The position numbers and the translations under genes are program-made. A stretch of 64,000 nt of DNA from VXYL01 sp963422285 (lineage in GTDB: Bacteria; Pseudomonadota; Gammaproteobacteria; Pseudomonadales; Azotimanducaceae), in the NCBI GenBank assembly GCA_963422285.2, contig CAXXJO010000002.1, positions 682,001 through 746,000 on the forward strand. Reading direction: 5' to 3'. The notes under the pieces are model-generated. The model was given only the letters and a program-made list of their open reading frames with translations. It had not been told where the DNA came from and searched no databases. Below, one piece after another: positions 45,166-54,041 of this stretch (positions within the stretch are counted from its first letter, which is position 1; every line of letters starts with the position of its first letter).

Positions 45166-46479
45166 ATGAGACAGCCGAACCCGAACATCCTGCCGGAAGC
45201 TGCCCGCTCGGCATGGAAGAAGGGCCGGTCGTCGTCTGGATACGACCAGACCGTGACCGCGCACTGCGAACTGATAACGCCGATGTACGGCGGCGGCGTG
45301 ACGGCCGGCAAAGTCGACCCTGCCCTGCCGATACGTGCCAGCGCCCTGCGTGGCCAGCTGCGCTTCTGGTGGCGCTTGCTCCAATGCACCGGCGACGACG
45401 GGGAGGCATTTGCCGATTCACGGAAGCTGTTCGGCGTCGAAACCGACCTGTGGGGCGGCATTTCCAGCAAAGGCCCGCAAGCGAGTAAGGTGGAGGTGAG
45501 GATCGAGGCCAAGCCGATTGGTCCCGAGGAATTGATTGCTTGGAAAGCCGGAGATGGCGGCAAAGTCAATTCCAGGTTCCCCGTTTATGCGCTGGTTCTG
45601 GAACAGAAGGAAAATCCGCGACTTCTGAAAGATAGGTACCCCTTCCAGTTGACTCTGGGCTTCACGTCGAAGGTGGCATCCGAGCGGCGCAATCAGGTCA
45701 TCGATGCCCTGCGCTGGTGGGCAAGCTTCTCTGGCGTGGGCGCGCGGACGCGCCGCGGGTTGGGCGCTGTCAAGGTGGTCAGCGATGATGTTGAGTTGAA
45801 GCCGGTGTCTGGCAATGAGGTGACATCGCGTGGCGGCTGGATGATCCTTGGTCAACCGACCGCAAAAGCGGACATTGCATGGAGGAACGCAGTCGGCACC
45901 TTGCAAAAGTTCCGTCAGGGGCCAGGTGCCGGGCGCAACCCAGGACGCGGCAACCATCCCGGACGCAGCCGCTGGCCGGAGCCGGATGCGATTCGACGTC
46001 TCGCCAAAACCCACGCTCCGCAGCATGCCCCGGAGCACGAAGTGGATGGGTTTTATCCACGCGCCGCATTCGGCCTGCCTATCGTGTTTCAGTTCAAGGA
46101 CAAGAGGAGTGGCGACCCGCACGACCACACGCTCGTTCCTGTAGAACCCGGAAGCGACAAGAAGCAGGACCGCATGGCCAGCCCGCTGATCCTGCGGCCC
46201 TATTTCTACGGAGAGCGGTATCGCCCTCTCGCGCTGCTGCTGCCCGGATGGAAGGAACGCATCAGTGCCCCCGTCGGCTTCGAGCCGGGAAAGGAGCAGC
46301 CGGCATGGCCGAACGAGCCTGATGAACGCAAGCGATTGGCGGCGCATGTGCTGCCCATGGAGAGTCGGGGCGAGGATGTGCTGACCGCCTTCATGCGCTT
46401 TTTCGAGGCACAGCTAGGCTCGGCGCGATCCACATCCAACCAAGGACCAGGCGGCAGTCGACCGAGGCGCGCAAGCTGA
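45166..46479 (+). CDS. cmr1: Cmr1 RAMP subunit of the type III-B effector
   Basis: First gene of the Cmr operon, a 437-residue RAMP protein that caps the crRNA 3' side of the complex. Shows VTAHCELITPMYGGGV, PIRASALRGQLRFWWRLLQ (the conserved RG-LRFWWR loop of Cmr1), LFGVETDLWGG and SGVGARTRRGLGAV (Gly-rich loop). Length and motif order match Cmr1. The start ATG at 45166 has AAGGAG eight bases upstream. Ends overlapping cas10 by one base. Confidence 0.9.
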   Translation: MRQPNPNILPEAARSAWKKGRSSSGYDQTVTAHCELITPMYGGGVTAGKVDPALPIRASALRGQLRFWWRLLQCTGDDGEAFADSRKLFGVETDLWGGISSKGPQASKVEVRIEAKPIGPEELIAWKAGDGGKVNSRFPVYALVLEQKENPRLLKDRYPFQLTLGFTSKVASERRNQVIDALRWWASFSGVGARTRRGLGAVKVVSDDVELKPVSGNEVTSRGGWMILGQPTAKADIAWRNAVGTLQKFRQGPGAGRNPGRGNHPGRSRWPEPDAIRRLAKTHAPQHAPEHEVDGFYPRAAFGLPIVFQFKDKRSGDPHDHTLVPVEPGSDKKQDRMASPLILRPYFYGERYRPLALLLPGWKERISAPVGFEPGKEQPAWPNEPDERKRLAAHVLPMESRGEDVLTAFMRFFEAQLGSARSTSNQGPGGSRPRRAS

Positions 46480-48299
46480 TGGAACGCTTTCTCATTACGG
46501 TGTCTCTGGGGCCAGTGCAGAGCTTGATTGGCGCCGCCCGGCGCACCCGCGATCTCTGGTGCGGCTCCTGGCTGCTGTCTGAAGCAGCCCGGGCTGCCGC
46601 CTGGGTCCTGCACAAACGGCAGCCGGGCTGCCTGATCTTTCCGTGCCCGGAGAAACCCGATACGGATTTGGCCCCGCAAGGTCAGCCGGGAGACGCTGCC
46701 AACATCGCGAACATCCTGCGCGCCGAGGTTGATTTGTCGGATGCCGCAGCCGCCCGTGCGCTTTGCGAAGCAGCCAAACGCGCAGCGGCGTCGCGGTTGA
46801 CGGCGCTGGGCAATTCGGTACTTGAGCAACTGGGAGGGCAGGTGCGCGAAGAGGTCTGGCAGGCGCAGATCGATGACATCCTCGAAGGCTTCGCCGCCTG
46901 GGTGTCGATCCCAGCGAGTGGCGACGGCTACGGGCAAGCCAGCAAGCGGCTTGGCGGTGTATTGGCCGCCCGCAAGGCGACCCGCGATTTTCGCGCCTGC
47001 AAAGCGCTGTCAACCGAAGGGCTGCCCAAGTCGTCTCTCGACGGTGCCTTCGAGACAGTGTTGCCGAAGCCAATCAGCGTCGGAGACCAGCGCAAACTCC
47101 GGCTGTCGAACGGCGAGCAGCTCGACGCCCTCGGCGTCATCAAGCGCCTAGCTGGCGATTCAGACCAGTTCACGGCCTACGCGCGCATCGCTGCGGATCC
47201 TTGGATCGAACAGCTTTCATCCACGCAGAAACAAAGTTTGCGCACAGCCTACGAACCCTTAGTTGATCTGGTTCTCGCCACGCGGACCAGCGGCAATACC
47301 GGAATCTACAAGGCCCTGCCATTCGATGCCGCAATGCTGTACGACTTCCGGCTGGACAACGCACTGTCCCAGATGCGCGGTCTGCCCGAGGAGAGTGAGG
47401 CACTCAAGATTCTGCGGCAGTGCGTTGCGCAGATTTCCCGCGAGAAGACGGACACCGGCAGACCAATAGGCATCCCCGTGCCCTACGCCGCCATCCTGAA
47501 GGCCGATGGCGATCGCATGGGCGAGCTGCTGTCGCGAGCCGACAGCGCCGAGCGCTCCCGAGCTATCTCCGGCGTACTGCACGGGTTCGCCTCCGGGGTT
47601 CGCCGAATCGTCCGAGAGCATCGCGGCCACGCCATCTATGCCGGCGGCGACGATGTGCTCGCCCTCGTGCCGCTGGCGCAGGCCCAGGAATGCGCCAGTG
47701 TGTTGGCCGAGTCTTTCCAGACATCTCTTGGCGAAGTCGCGGACGACATGGGGATTTCGGATGCCAGCAAGCGCCCGACCCTCTCGGTGGGACTCGGCAT
47801 CGGCCACATCATGGAACCGCTGGGCGCACTGCGGGACCGCGCCGAACGGGCGGAGAAAATGGCGAAGGGAGACGATGCCAAGAGTCCGTGCTCGCGCAAT
47901 GCGCTGGCCATCCTGCTCGGTATCCGTTCCGGGGCGGAACTCGCTTGGCGCGCCCAATGGAACGACGAAAAAGCCTTCAACGCTCTCGCCACGTTTACCG
48001 ACGACTACCGCAAGGACCTGCTGCCAACCCGCGCCGCCTACGATCTGCGCGGCATCGGTCGGCGTCTCGCTTGGCTGTGCGATGAAAACAACGATCACGC
48101 TCCGGGCATGCGGGGAGCCGAAGTTCGGCGCATGCTGGATCGCGCTCGAACGCCCGCCGGCAAAGCCATCCCGGACGAGTTGCAAGATTTGATACGACAG
48201 CAAGCCAGCGCACGGCCACTGATGGAGTTGGCCGATACGTTAATCATTGCCCGCTGGCTTTCGGCCCGCACCGCCGCCGACATCGGAGAGCAGCCATGA
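46479..48299 (+). CDS. cas10: Cas10/Cmr2 cyclase subunit, without HD domain
   Basis: Large subunit of the Cmr complex. The 606-residue protein starts straight at the Cmr2 core (TVSLGPVQSLIGAARRTRDLW), lacking the N-terminal HD nuclease domain of longer Cmr2 proteins (usually 800-1000 residues). The second palm contains GGDD at residues 389-392 (HAIYAGGDDVLALVPL), and the first palm has KADGDRMGELL. So the cOA synthase site is intact while no DNA-nuclease site is visible. Expected role: make cyclic oligoadenylate on target-RNA binding to activate the CARF effectors. It overlaps cmr3 by four bases. Confidence 0.92.
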   Translation: MERFLITVSLGPVQSLIGAARRTRDLWCGSWLLSEAARAAAWVLHKRQPGCLIFPCPEKPDTDLAPQGQPGDAANIANILRAEVDLSDAAAARALCEAAKRAAASRLTALGNSVLEQLGGQVREEVWQAQIDDILEGFAAWVSIPASGDGYGQASKRLGGVLAARKATRDFRACKALSTEGLPKSSLDGAFETVLPKPISVGDQRKLRLSNGEQLDALGVIKRLAGDSDQFTAYARIAADPWIEQLSSTQKQSLRTAYEPLVDLVLATRTSGNTGIYKALPFDAAMLYDFRLDNALSQMRGLPEESEALKILRQCVAQISREKTDTGRPIGIPVPYAAILKADGDRMGELLSRADSAERSRAISGVLHGFASGVRRIVREHRGHAIYAGGDDVLALVPLAQAQECASVLAESFQTSLGEVADDMGISDASKRPTLSVGLGIGHIMEPLGALRDRAERAEKMAKGDDAKSPCSRNALAILLGIRSGAELAWRAQWNDEKAFNALATFTDDYRKDLLPTRAAYDLRGIGRRLAWLCDENNDHAPGMRGAEVRRMLDRARTPAGKAIPDELQDLIRQQASARPLMELADTLIIARWLSARTAADIGEQP

Positions 48300-49585
48300 G
48301 CCAAGCGGGAAGAAAGAAGAAGGGCAAGCGACAGCAAGCAGCACCCAACTACCGCAAGCAAGCGAGAGAGAAAGCACGGCAAGCCCAACAGAAGCCGAAA
48401 AGCGGCCCTGCCCCTGCGCCCGCAAGCAGATGCAGCGCCAGCAAGGTGGTGAGCCTGGATCCGCTCGCGCCTATCATCGTGCGCTCAGGCCGCCCTCTCG
48501 AAGGGAAAACCGACGCCGACCCGGCCCGCTTTCCGCCGCCGTCCACCCTGGCCGGATGCCTGCGCACGGCTTGGGCACGGGCGGCAGACCGGTCCTTCGG
48601 ACCGCGCTTGGCGGAACTGGCCGTGGCTGGGCCGCTGCTGCTCAACCATGAGAATAAGGTTCTGGTGCCGAAACCCGCCGATGCGCTGTATTTCGGTCAT
48701 GGCGGTTCGGCACGTTGCGTACGCGCCGAGCCACGGCCTTTCGATGCCGAATGCGGTGCCGACCTTCCCGATAGGCTGCTGCCCGTGCAGTTGACTAAAC
48801 AGGTTGAAGGCAAATCCGGCGACGGGCCAGCATGGTGGTTGTGGGACGATCTGCTGGCTTTCCGTTGCGGCGGAAAAATCGAGTACGCCCAACTGTGCAA
48901 GAACGGCTGGTCGCCGCCGGCAGGGGATCGCCGTACCCATGTGGCCATCGATCCAGACACCTACGCCGCCAAGGAAGGGCAGCTATTCCAGACCGAGGGG
49001 CTGGACCTCGATGTCGGCCCGGCCCGCCACAGCGAATGTCCACAAGAACAGGCACATCGTCAGGGGCTTGGCGCGTTGCGCCTGCTGGTGCGCTTCGCTG
49101 AGCCGCTGGGCGAGGCGCTGGTGCATCTCGGCGGCAAGCGCCGTTTAGCGGCTTTGGCGCCAGAGCACGAGAACGTCTGGCCCGTGCCGCCGGCTGGTTG
49201 GGTGGATGGAATCGCCTCTGCCGGTGGTCTCTGTCTGACACTGCTGACGCCGGCAATTTTCTCTGCCGGATACCGACCGGGATGGCTCGATGGCGATCTG
49301 ACCGGCAGTCCGCCAGAACTGCCAGGGCTTCGCTTGAAGCTGTGTGCGGCGGCGGTGGAGCGATGGCAGCCGCATTCTGGATGGGATCTCCACCGACGCC
49401 AGCCTCGCCCCACCCGCAAGCTTGCCGGTGCCGGAGCGACCTATTGGTTCCGTATTCTTGGCGAAGTCGATGCCGATGCGCTCGGCGCCCTGCGGCTGGC
49501 CAGCATCAGCGACCTCGAACAAGACCGGCGCGATGGCTTCGGCTTGGCTCTGCCCAGCCCCTGGACGCCGCCCGACGGCGCATAG
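48296..49585 (+). CDS. cmr3: Cmr3 RAMP subunit
   Basis: A 429-residue protein holding the crRNA 5' tag side of the complex. Starts with a basic Lys/Arg-rich tail of about 45 residues (KKKGKRQQA, KQAREKARQAQQKPK), then DPLAPIIVRSGRPLE, PPSTLAGCLRTAWA, and the C-terminal DLEQDRRDGFGLALP Gly-rich loop. The basic N-terminal extension is unusual and could contact RNA. Overlaps cas10 by four bases (ATGA). Confidence 0.88.
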   Translation: MSQAGRKKKGKRQQAAPNYRKQAREKARQAQQKPKSGPAPAPASRCSASKVVSLDPLAPIIVRSGRPLEGKTDADPARFPPPSTLAGCLRTAWARAADRSFGPRLAELAVAGPLLLNHENKVLVPKPADALYFGHGGSARCVRAEPRPFDAECGADLPDRLLPVQLTKQVEGKSGDGPAWWLWDDLLAFRCGGKIEYAQLCKNGWSPPAGDRRTHVAIDPDTYAAKEGQLFQTEGLDLDVGPARHSECPQEQAHRQGLGALRLLVRFAEPLGEALVHLGGKRRLAALAPEHENVWPVPPAGWVDGIASAGGLCLTLLTPAIFSAGYRPGWLDGDLTGSPPELPGLRLKLCAAAVERWQPHSGWDLHRRQPRPTRKLAGAGATYWFRILGEVDADALGALRLASISDLEQDRRDGFGLALPSPWTPPDGA

Positions 49586-49610
49586 CCCCATCATCCGAAG
49601 GACGACACCC

Positions 49611-50492
49611 ATGCAAACGAGAATCTTCCATCTCCACGCCCTCTCCGCGCTGCATTGCGGAACCGGCCAGTCCGCCGGCGTGGTGGACCTGCCCATCGCC
49701 CGCGCCCGAGCCACGCAGCTTCCCATCGTTCCCGGCTCGTCGCTGCGGGGCGTGCTGCGGCAGCACATTACCGACACCGACCCAAGCAATGCCTCGACAC
49801 TGTTCGGGCCCAGGTCGATCCCGAGCGACCAGGATTCTTTCGCCGGCGCCTTGGCGTTGGGCGATGCCCACCTCTTGGCGCTGCCGGTGCGCTGCTTGGC
49901 CGGGATCGTCAGCCACGTCAGCTCGCCGTTCATCCTGCGCCGCTATGCCCGCGATCTGGCACGGGCCGGCATCGCCATGCCGGAGATGCCGTCGGACCCC
50001 GCCGAAGGGGAAGCAAAGGTAACGCCGAAGTCCACCAATATCGTTAAAGACAAACTCGTCCTTGAAGACCTCGACTTAAATGTGCAGAAGGATGATTCTC
50101 TAACCAAGTGGGCCACCTGCATCGCTCGAAGGGTGCATCCAGGAGACGGTGATTCCCAAGACGACCTAATCAATCGCTTCGCGCTGCTTCCCGACAAGAT
50201 ACTGAGCTTCCTGGCCGAAACCGCCACGGAGATTCGCGCCCGCATCGCCATCGACCCCGAAACCGGCACCGTCCGCAAAGGCGCACTCTGGTACGAGGAG
50301 AATCTGCCGGCGGAAGCGGTGCTGTGGGGCGTCTTCGCACTCTCGGCATCCAACAACAAGAAAGAGGCTCAGCGTTCCGAAGAAGAGCTGGCGGCTGCGA
50401 TGCCAAGCACCGACACGCTGCTGCAACTAGGCGGCAAAGCTGGCGTCGGCCGAGGGTTGGTGCGCTTTCTCACTAAGGAGAATTCAGCATGA
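49611..50492 (+). CDS. cmr4: Cmr4 backbone subunit, target-RNA nuclease
   Basis: Repeating backbone subunit that cuts target RNA every six nucleotides. The 293-residue protein has the start HLHALSALHCGTGQS, the catalytic Asp at residue 26 in VVDLPIARARATQLPI, and the PIVPGSSLRGVLRQ loop; the C-terminal GGKAGVGRGLVRF is the Gly-rich loop. The cutting residue is therefore retained. ATG at 49611 follows a GAAGGACGAC stretch acting as binding site. Overlaps cmr5 by four bases. Confidence 0.92.
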   Translation: MQTRIFHLHALSALHCGTGQSAGVVDLPIARARATQLPIVPGSSLRGVLRQHITDTDPSNASTLFGPRSIPSDQDSFAGALALGDAHLLALPVRCLAGIVSHVSSPFILRRYARDLARAGIAMPEMPSDPAEGEAKVTPKSTNIVKDKLVLEDLDLNVQKDDSLTKWATCIARRVHPGDGDSQDDLINRFALLPDKILSFLAETATEIRARIAIDPETGTVRKGALWYEENLPAEAVLWGVFALSASNNKKEAQRSEEELAAAMPSTDTLLQLGGKAGVGRGLVRFLTKENSA

Positions 50493-50905
50493 CCAAGATT
50501 CGCACTCACGCCGTCGCCAGCGCAGCCTACGAGTGCGTCAATGTGCGTCGCAGCGATACCAAGAAGAAAGAATACGGCGCTCTGGCGCACAAGCTGCCGG
50601 GGATGATTCTCCAGAACGGGCTGGCGCAAGCCACCGGCTTCCTGCTGGCCAAAGGCAAGCAGGAGCACTGCGCACTGCTCGACGATCTGAACACTGTTCT
50701 CCGTGCTGCCAGGGTAGTCGACACGTCCGATGGCACCGCGCTCCACCAGAAGATTGTCGGATGCGATCTTGACGAGACGTTGCTGCTCACGCGCCGGTCT
50801 TTGGAGGCGAGCGGCTGGATCAAGCGCTATGTGCAAGGCGTGTTGCGTGTGGATGCCACTGGCAAGCAAACGGCGGACGCCAACGGCTCGGATGGAGAGG
50901 CATGA
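50489..50905 (+). CDS. cmr5: Cmr5 small subunit
   Basis: A 138-residue, mostly helical protein that lines the target-binding groove of the Cmr complex. Features KKKEYGALAHKLPGMILQNG and AQATGFLLAKGK, the conserved helices of Cmr5, followed by ALHQKIVGCDLDETLLLTRR. Starts inside the cmr4 stop (ATGA) and ends in an ATGA overlap with cmr6. Confidence 0.9.
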   Translation: MTKIRTHAVASAAYECVNVRRSDTKKKEYGALAHKLPGMILQNGLAQATGFLLAKGKQEHCALLDDLNTVLRAARVVDTSDGTALHQKIVGCDLDETLLLTRRSLEASGWIKRYVQGVLRVDATGKQTADANGSDGEA

Positions 50906-51915
50906 TGGCGACGAAGCTGATGCGCGAAGAGCTGCGTCCCCTGTACAAGGCGGCCAAAGATGCTCATCCGGGCCTGATGCTGCAACGTGGTCTAGCTGAG
51001 CACGACGAAGAAAACAAAAAAATCAAAACGGAGCACATCAAATGCATCTGCAAAAGTCCCGTCGGCAAGTTCTACCGCAACGCCTACGGACGTTGGAAGC
51101 AGGCTACATCGGATGCACAGCGCTTCCGATCCGTCATCCTGAAAGTCGAAACTCGGTTGTTCATCGGGCTAACGGGCGGCGGCATGTTGGAGACGGGATG
51201 CGCCATCGGCCACAGCCACGGAGTGCCGTACATTCCGGGTTCGAGCATCAAGGGCGTCGTCCGTGCTCACGCCGACGAACAGTTCGATACGGCGGACGGC
51301 AGGGCCGTCTGCGACGAACTGTTCGGAGCGCCGGCCACCGAAAATCGTCCGGCTGGGCTGTCCGGGCTGATTACCTTCCATGATGCTTGGTGGGTTCCAG
51401 ATTCAGCTAAGCACCCCTTGGTGCAGGAAGTGGTGACCACCCACCACCCGGACTACTACGGCAACGATGGACGCAAGCCGGCCACCGACTTCGACAGCCC
51501 CGTACCGAATGCACAGATTGCCGTGCAGGGCCAGTTTCGGTTCGTGCTCGAAGGCCCAGTCGCTTGGTTGCCGTTGGCGGAGGACATGCTGATCGCTGGG
51601 TTGAGCGCCCGTGGCGCCGGAGCCAAGACGCGCACGGGATACGGACTGTTCGCGCCCGAAGCCGTAGTCCCGCCAAAGCCTCGCTGCGAGTGGGTCGATG
51701 AGACCATTGCCGATCTGGCGAAGACAAATCGTGCGCAAAAGGATGTCACCCTACGCGGGAGAGGCTTGGCTAAGGCATGGGCTGCGATAGAGGATCAGAA
51801 ACTGAAACGGGCGGCGCTATCAGACATTCGAGGCCGCTGGGACGAACAAGGTTGGTGGGAGAATCCGCCAGGACGAGCAGCGCGACAGGCCAAGGCGATC
51901 TACGACGAGTATTAA
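50902..51915 (+). CDS. cmr6: Cmr6 RAMP subunit
   Basis: A 337-residue RAMP protein at the crRNA 3' end of the complex. It shows LFIGLTGGGMLETGCAIGHS, the conserved YIPGSSIKGVVRAHAD, ITFHDAWWVPD, and the Gly-rich AGLSARGAGAKTRTGYGLF. All six Cmr subunits are therefore encoded in one run. Downstream of it the DNA is untidy (51916-52125, see MntA-HepT). Confidence 0.92.
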   Translation: MMATKLMREELRPLYKAAKDAHPGLMLQRGLAEHDEENKKIKTEHIKCICKSPVGKFYRNAYGRWKQATSDAQRFRSVILKVETRLFIGLTGGGMLETGCAIGHSHGVPYIPGSSIKGVVRAHADEQFDTADGRAVCDELFGAPATENRPAGLSGLITFHDAWWVPDSAKHPLVQEVVTTHHPDYYGNDGRKPATDFDSPVPNAQIAVQGQFRFVLEGPVAWLPLAEDMLIAGLSARGAGAKTRTGYGLFAPEAVVPPKPRCEWVDETIADLAKTNRAQKDVTLRGRGLAKAWAAIEDQKLKRAALSDIRGRWDEQGWWENPPGRAARQAKAIYDEY

Positions 51916-52125
51916 GCAGGTGATCCAGCCCAATGAAGCCGGAAGGACCACCCACCAAGGACAAGGGCGTCAAATTAAGCAACCTCTGAAAAAACCCTTG
52001 CCGGGGTCCGGAATCGGTGGTCAGTCGTTGGCTTTTCGAAATTCAAAACGCTTCAAACAGGGCGCAAGGGAGATTATTCAGACCTTCCTGAACACTTCGC
52101 GTCAAGAACTGTCTTGAGAACGGAT

Positions 52126-52701
52126 ATGACGATGCATCCGCCAATTCAAATCCACCGCTCCGAGATCCTCGCCCTCGCCGAGCGCCACGGCATTCGCAAC
52201 GTGCGGGTGTTCGGCTCCATGGCCAAGGGAGATGCCAACGACGCCAGCGATGTGGATTTGCTGGTTTCTCTACCTCCCGAAAGAACCGGCTTGGCGCTTG
52301 GCGGGTTGCTGATGGATGTGCAGGACCTGCTGCAGCGCCGCGTGGATGTCGTGACCGAACGCGCCCTCCACCCCGCGCTACGCGAGCGCGTATTGAAAGA
52401 GGCCGTACCGCTGTGGGGCCGCGCCGAGTCGGACCGCGTGTTGCTGACGCCTAATTCTCGAGTGTATGGAACGCATACGGCAGTACGCGGGTGGCGAACA
52501 AGCCACCTTCCATGGTTCCTGCTTGGTGCAGGACGCTGTGGTGCGCAACCTGCAAACCCTGTCGGAGTCTACACAGCGGCTCAGCGAGCCGCTCAAGAAT
52601 ACGGAACCCGACGTGCCCTGGCGCCAGATCGCTGGCTTCCGAAACGTGCTGACGGACGGCTATCTCGATATCGACCTGGATGCCGTCTGGAGCGCCGTTG
52701 A
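52126..52701 (+). CDS. mntA: MntA-type nucleotidyltransferase antitoxin reading into hepT
   Basis: MntA antitoxins AMPylate HepT toxins. The first about 105 residues have FGSMAKGDANDASDVDLLVS, a perfect GSX10DXD active site, then RRVDVVTERALHPALRERVL. From there the frame, instead of stopping, runs into the start of the HepT region (GRAESDRVLLTP) and on to 52701 with random sequence. The real end of the domain is near 52410. ATG at 52126 is better than the TTG at 52114. The 210 bases before it may include an insertion-sequence end, but that is not proven. Confidence 0.68.
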   Translation: MTMHPPIQIHRSEILALAERHGIRNVRVFGSMAKGDANDASDVDLLVSLPPERTGLALGGLLMDVQDLLQRRVDVVTERALHPALRERVLKEAVPLWGRAESDRVLLTPNSRVYGTHTAVRGWRTSHLPWFLLGAGRCGAQPANPVGVYTAAQRAAQEYGTRRALAPDRWLPKRADGRLSRYRPGCRLERR

Positions 52702-52762
52702 AAGAGACCTGCCAGCACTGGCGCTGGCAATCAAGCGCAGGGCGCAGGAGATCGAGACATGA
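52448..52762 (+). pseudogene. hepT: HepT (HEPN toxin) remnant with lost catalytic His
   Basis: HepT toxins are HEPN ribonucleases with an R-X4-H motif. The sequence DRVLLTP (mntA frame) then ILECMERIRQYAGGEQATF, VQDAVVRNLQTLSES and DVPWRQIAGFRNVLTDGYL matches HepT, except that one base shifts the frame near 52457 and that the motif reads RNVLTD instead of RNxLxH. Both changes argue for loss of activity. Its TGA overlaps the ATG of the next CARF gene (ATGA), so it still shares the operon. Confidence 0.72.
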
Positions 52763-54033
52763 GCAAACAGATACTGCTATGCACCGTCGGCGGCAGCCAT
52801 CAGCCGATTCTCGCGGCGATCCAATCGATCGCGCCCGAGTACGTCTGTTTTTTCTGCACGGACAAGGACCCGGAAACCGGCAGGCCGGGTTCCATCAGCC
52901 AAGTAACCGGCACGGGCAGCGTCATCAAGGCGCATCCCAGGGATGACAAGCCGACGCTGCCGAACATTCCCACCCAGGCGTACCTTGGCGAGGATAGACT
53001 CGAGCCGCGGATCGTTCCCGCGGACGACCTCGACGGAGCCTACATCGCCATTCGCAACGCCGCCGCCGAATTGGCCGAGCGGTTTCCCGATGCGCGATTC
53101 GTTGCCGACTATACGGGCGGCACCAAGACCATGACGGCGGCGTTGGTGTGCGCGGCTCTAGAACGGGACGATGTGGAGCTGCAGCTGGTTTCGGGCGCTC
53201 GTGCCGATCTCGTCCGCGTGGCGGACGGTACCGAACAGGCGGTAACGGCCAGCGTGGCGCGGCTGCGTTTGGAACGCGCCATGGCGCCCTATCTCGGCGC
53301 CTGGAGTCGATTCGCATATCATGAAGCCGTCGAAGGCCTCAACGGCATTCGCGTTTCGGTCGACGCGGCCGATCGCGCAAGGCTTGATCTGGCGCGAACG
53401 CTCAGTCGCGCCCTGGCCCGCTGGGACGATTTCGACCATGCCGGCGCGCTCGCGCTCATCGAGCCCTACGCCGGGCGCATCGCTCAAAGCTATCCGATGT
53501 TGCTGCCGACACTGCACCTGCTGGCGAATAAAGACGACACGCGGCACACACCCGCCCGCCTGTTCGATCTCTGGCTGAACGCCGAGCGCCGCGCCAGCCA
53601 GGGTCGTTTCGATGATGCAGTTGCCCGCGTATACCGCCTGATCGAGTGGACCGCGCAGTGGCAGCTGGGCCGCAAGCTCAATATCGATACCGCGGACTTT
53701 CCCGCCGATCTGCTGCCGACGGATATCGACGCGCATCCCGACCGGGAAGGCAAGATCAAGCTGCCCCTATGGTCCGCGTGGCGGGTTGCGCAAGGACATC
53801 TGGGCGAACCGATCCAAGGCTTGATCGAAAACCACGGTGCGGAGTTGCGAAACCTGCTTGCCATTCGCAACCGCTCGATATTGGCTCACGGGTTCATCCC
53901 CGTGCAGAAGCCGGATTGGGAGCGAATGCGGCAATGGACACAAGAGCGGTTTCTGCCGGTGCTGCGCCACCTCGCCAAGGAGGCGGGTCTGAAGCATCCG
54001 CTAGAACAACTCCCAACGGAATTCGTCGGGTAG
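52759..54033 (+). CDS. TIGR02710-type CARF-HEPN effector
   Basis: A 424-residue CRISPR accessory protein. The N-terminal part (MSKQILLCTVGGSHQP, and FVADYTGGTKTMTAALV) is a CARF-like fold; the C-terminal domain carries the HEPN ribonuclease motif RNRSILAH (residues 370-377, R-X6-H). TIGR02710 proteins occur only with type III systems, to my knowledge. Predicted role: cOA-activated RNase, like Csx1/Csm6, and a second effector alongside Csx2. It starts in an ATGA overlap with the HepT relic and precedes the CARF-nuclease gene by eight bases. Confidence 0.82.
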   Translation: MSKQILLCTVGGSHQPILAAIQSIAPEYVCFFCTDKDPETGRPGSISQVTGTGSVIKAHPRDDKPTLPNIPTQAYLGEDRLEPRIVPADDLDGAYIAIRNAAAELAERFPDARFVADYTGGTKTMTAALVCAALERDDVELQLVSGARADLVRVADGTEQAVTASVARLRLERAMAPYLGAWSRFAYHEAVEGLNGIRVSVDAADRARLDLARTLSRALARWDDFDHAGALALIEPYAGRIAQSYPMLLPTLHLLANKDDTRHTPARLFDLWLNAERRASQGRFDDAVARVYRLIEWTAQWQLGRKLNIDTADFPADLLPTDIDAHPDREGKIKLPLWSAWRVAQGHLGEPIQGLIENHGAELRNLLAIRNRSILAHGFIPVQKPDWERMRQWTQERFLPVLRHLAKEAGLKHPLEQLPTEFVG

Positions 54034-54041
54034 CCTGAAAC

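Noticed and set aside
51916..52125. Insertion-sequence end downstream of cmr6
   Set aside because: AAGCAACCTCTGAAAAAACC looked like an IS terminus, but no transposase, second end or target duplication is visible.
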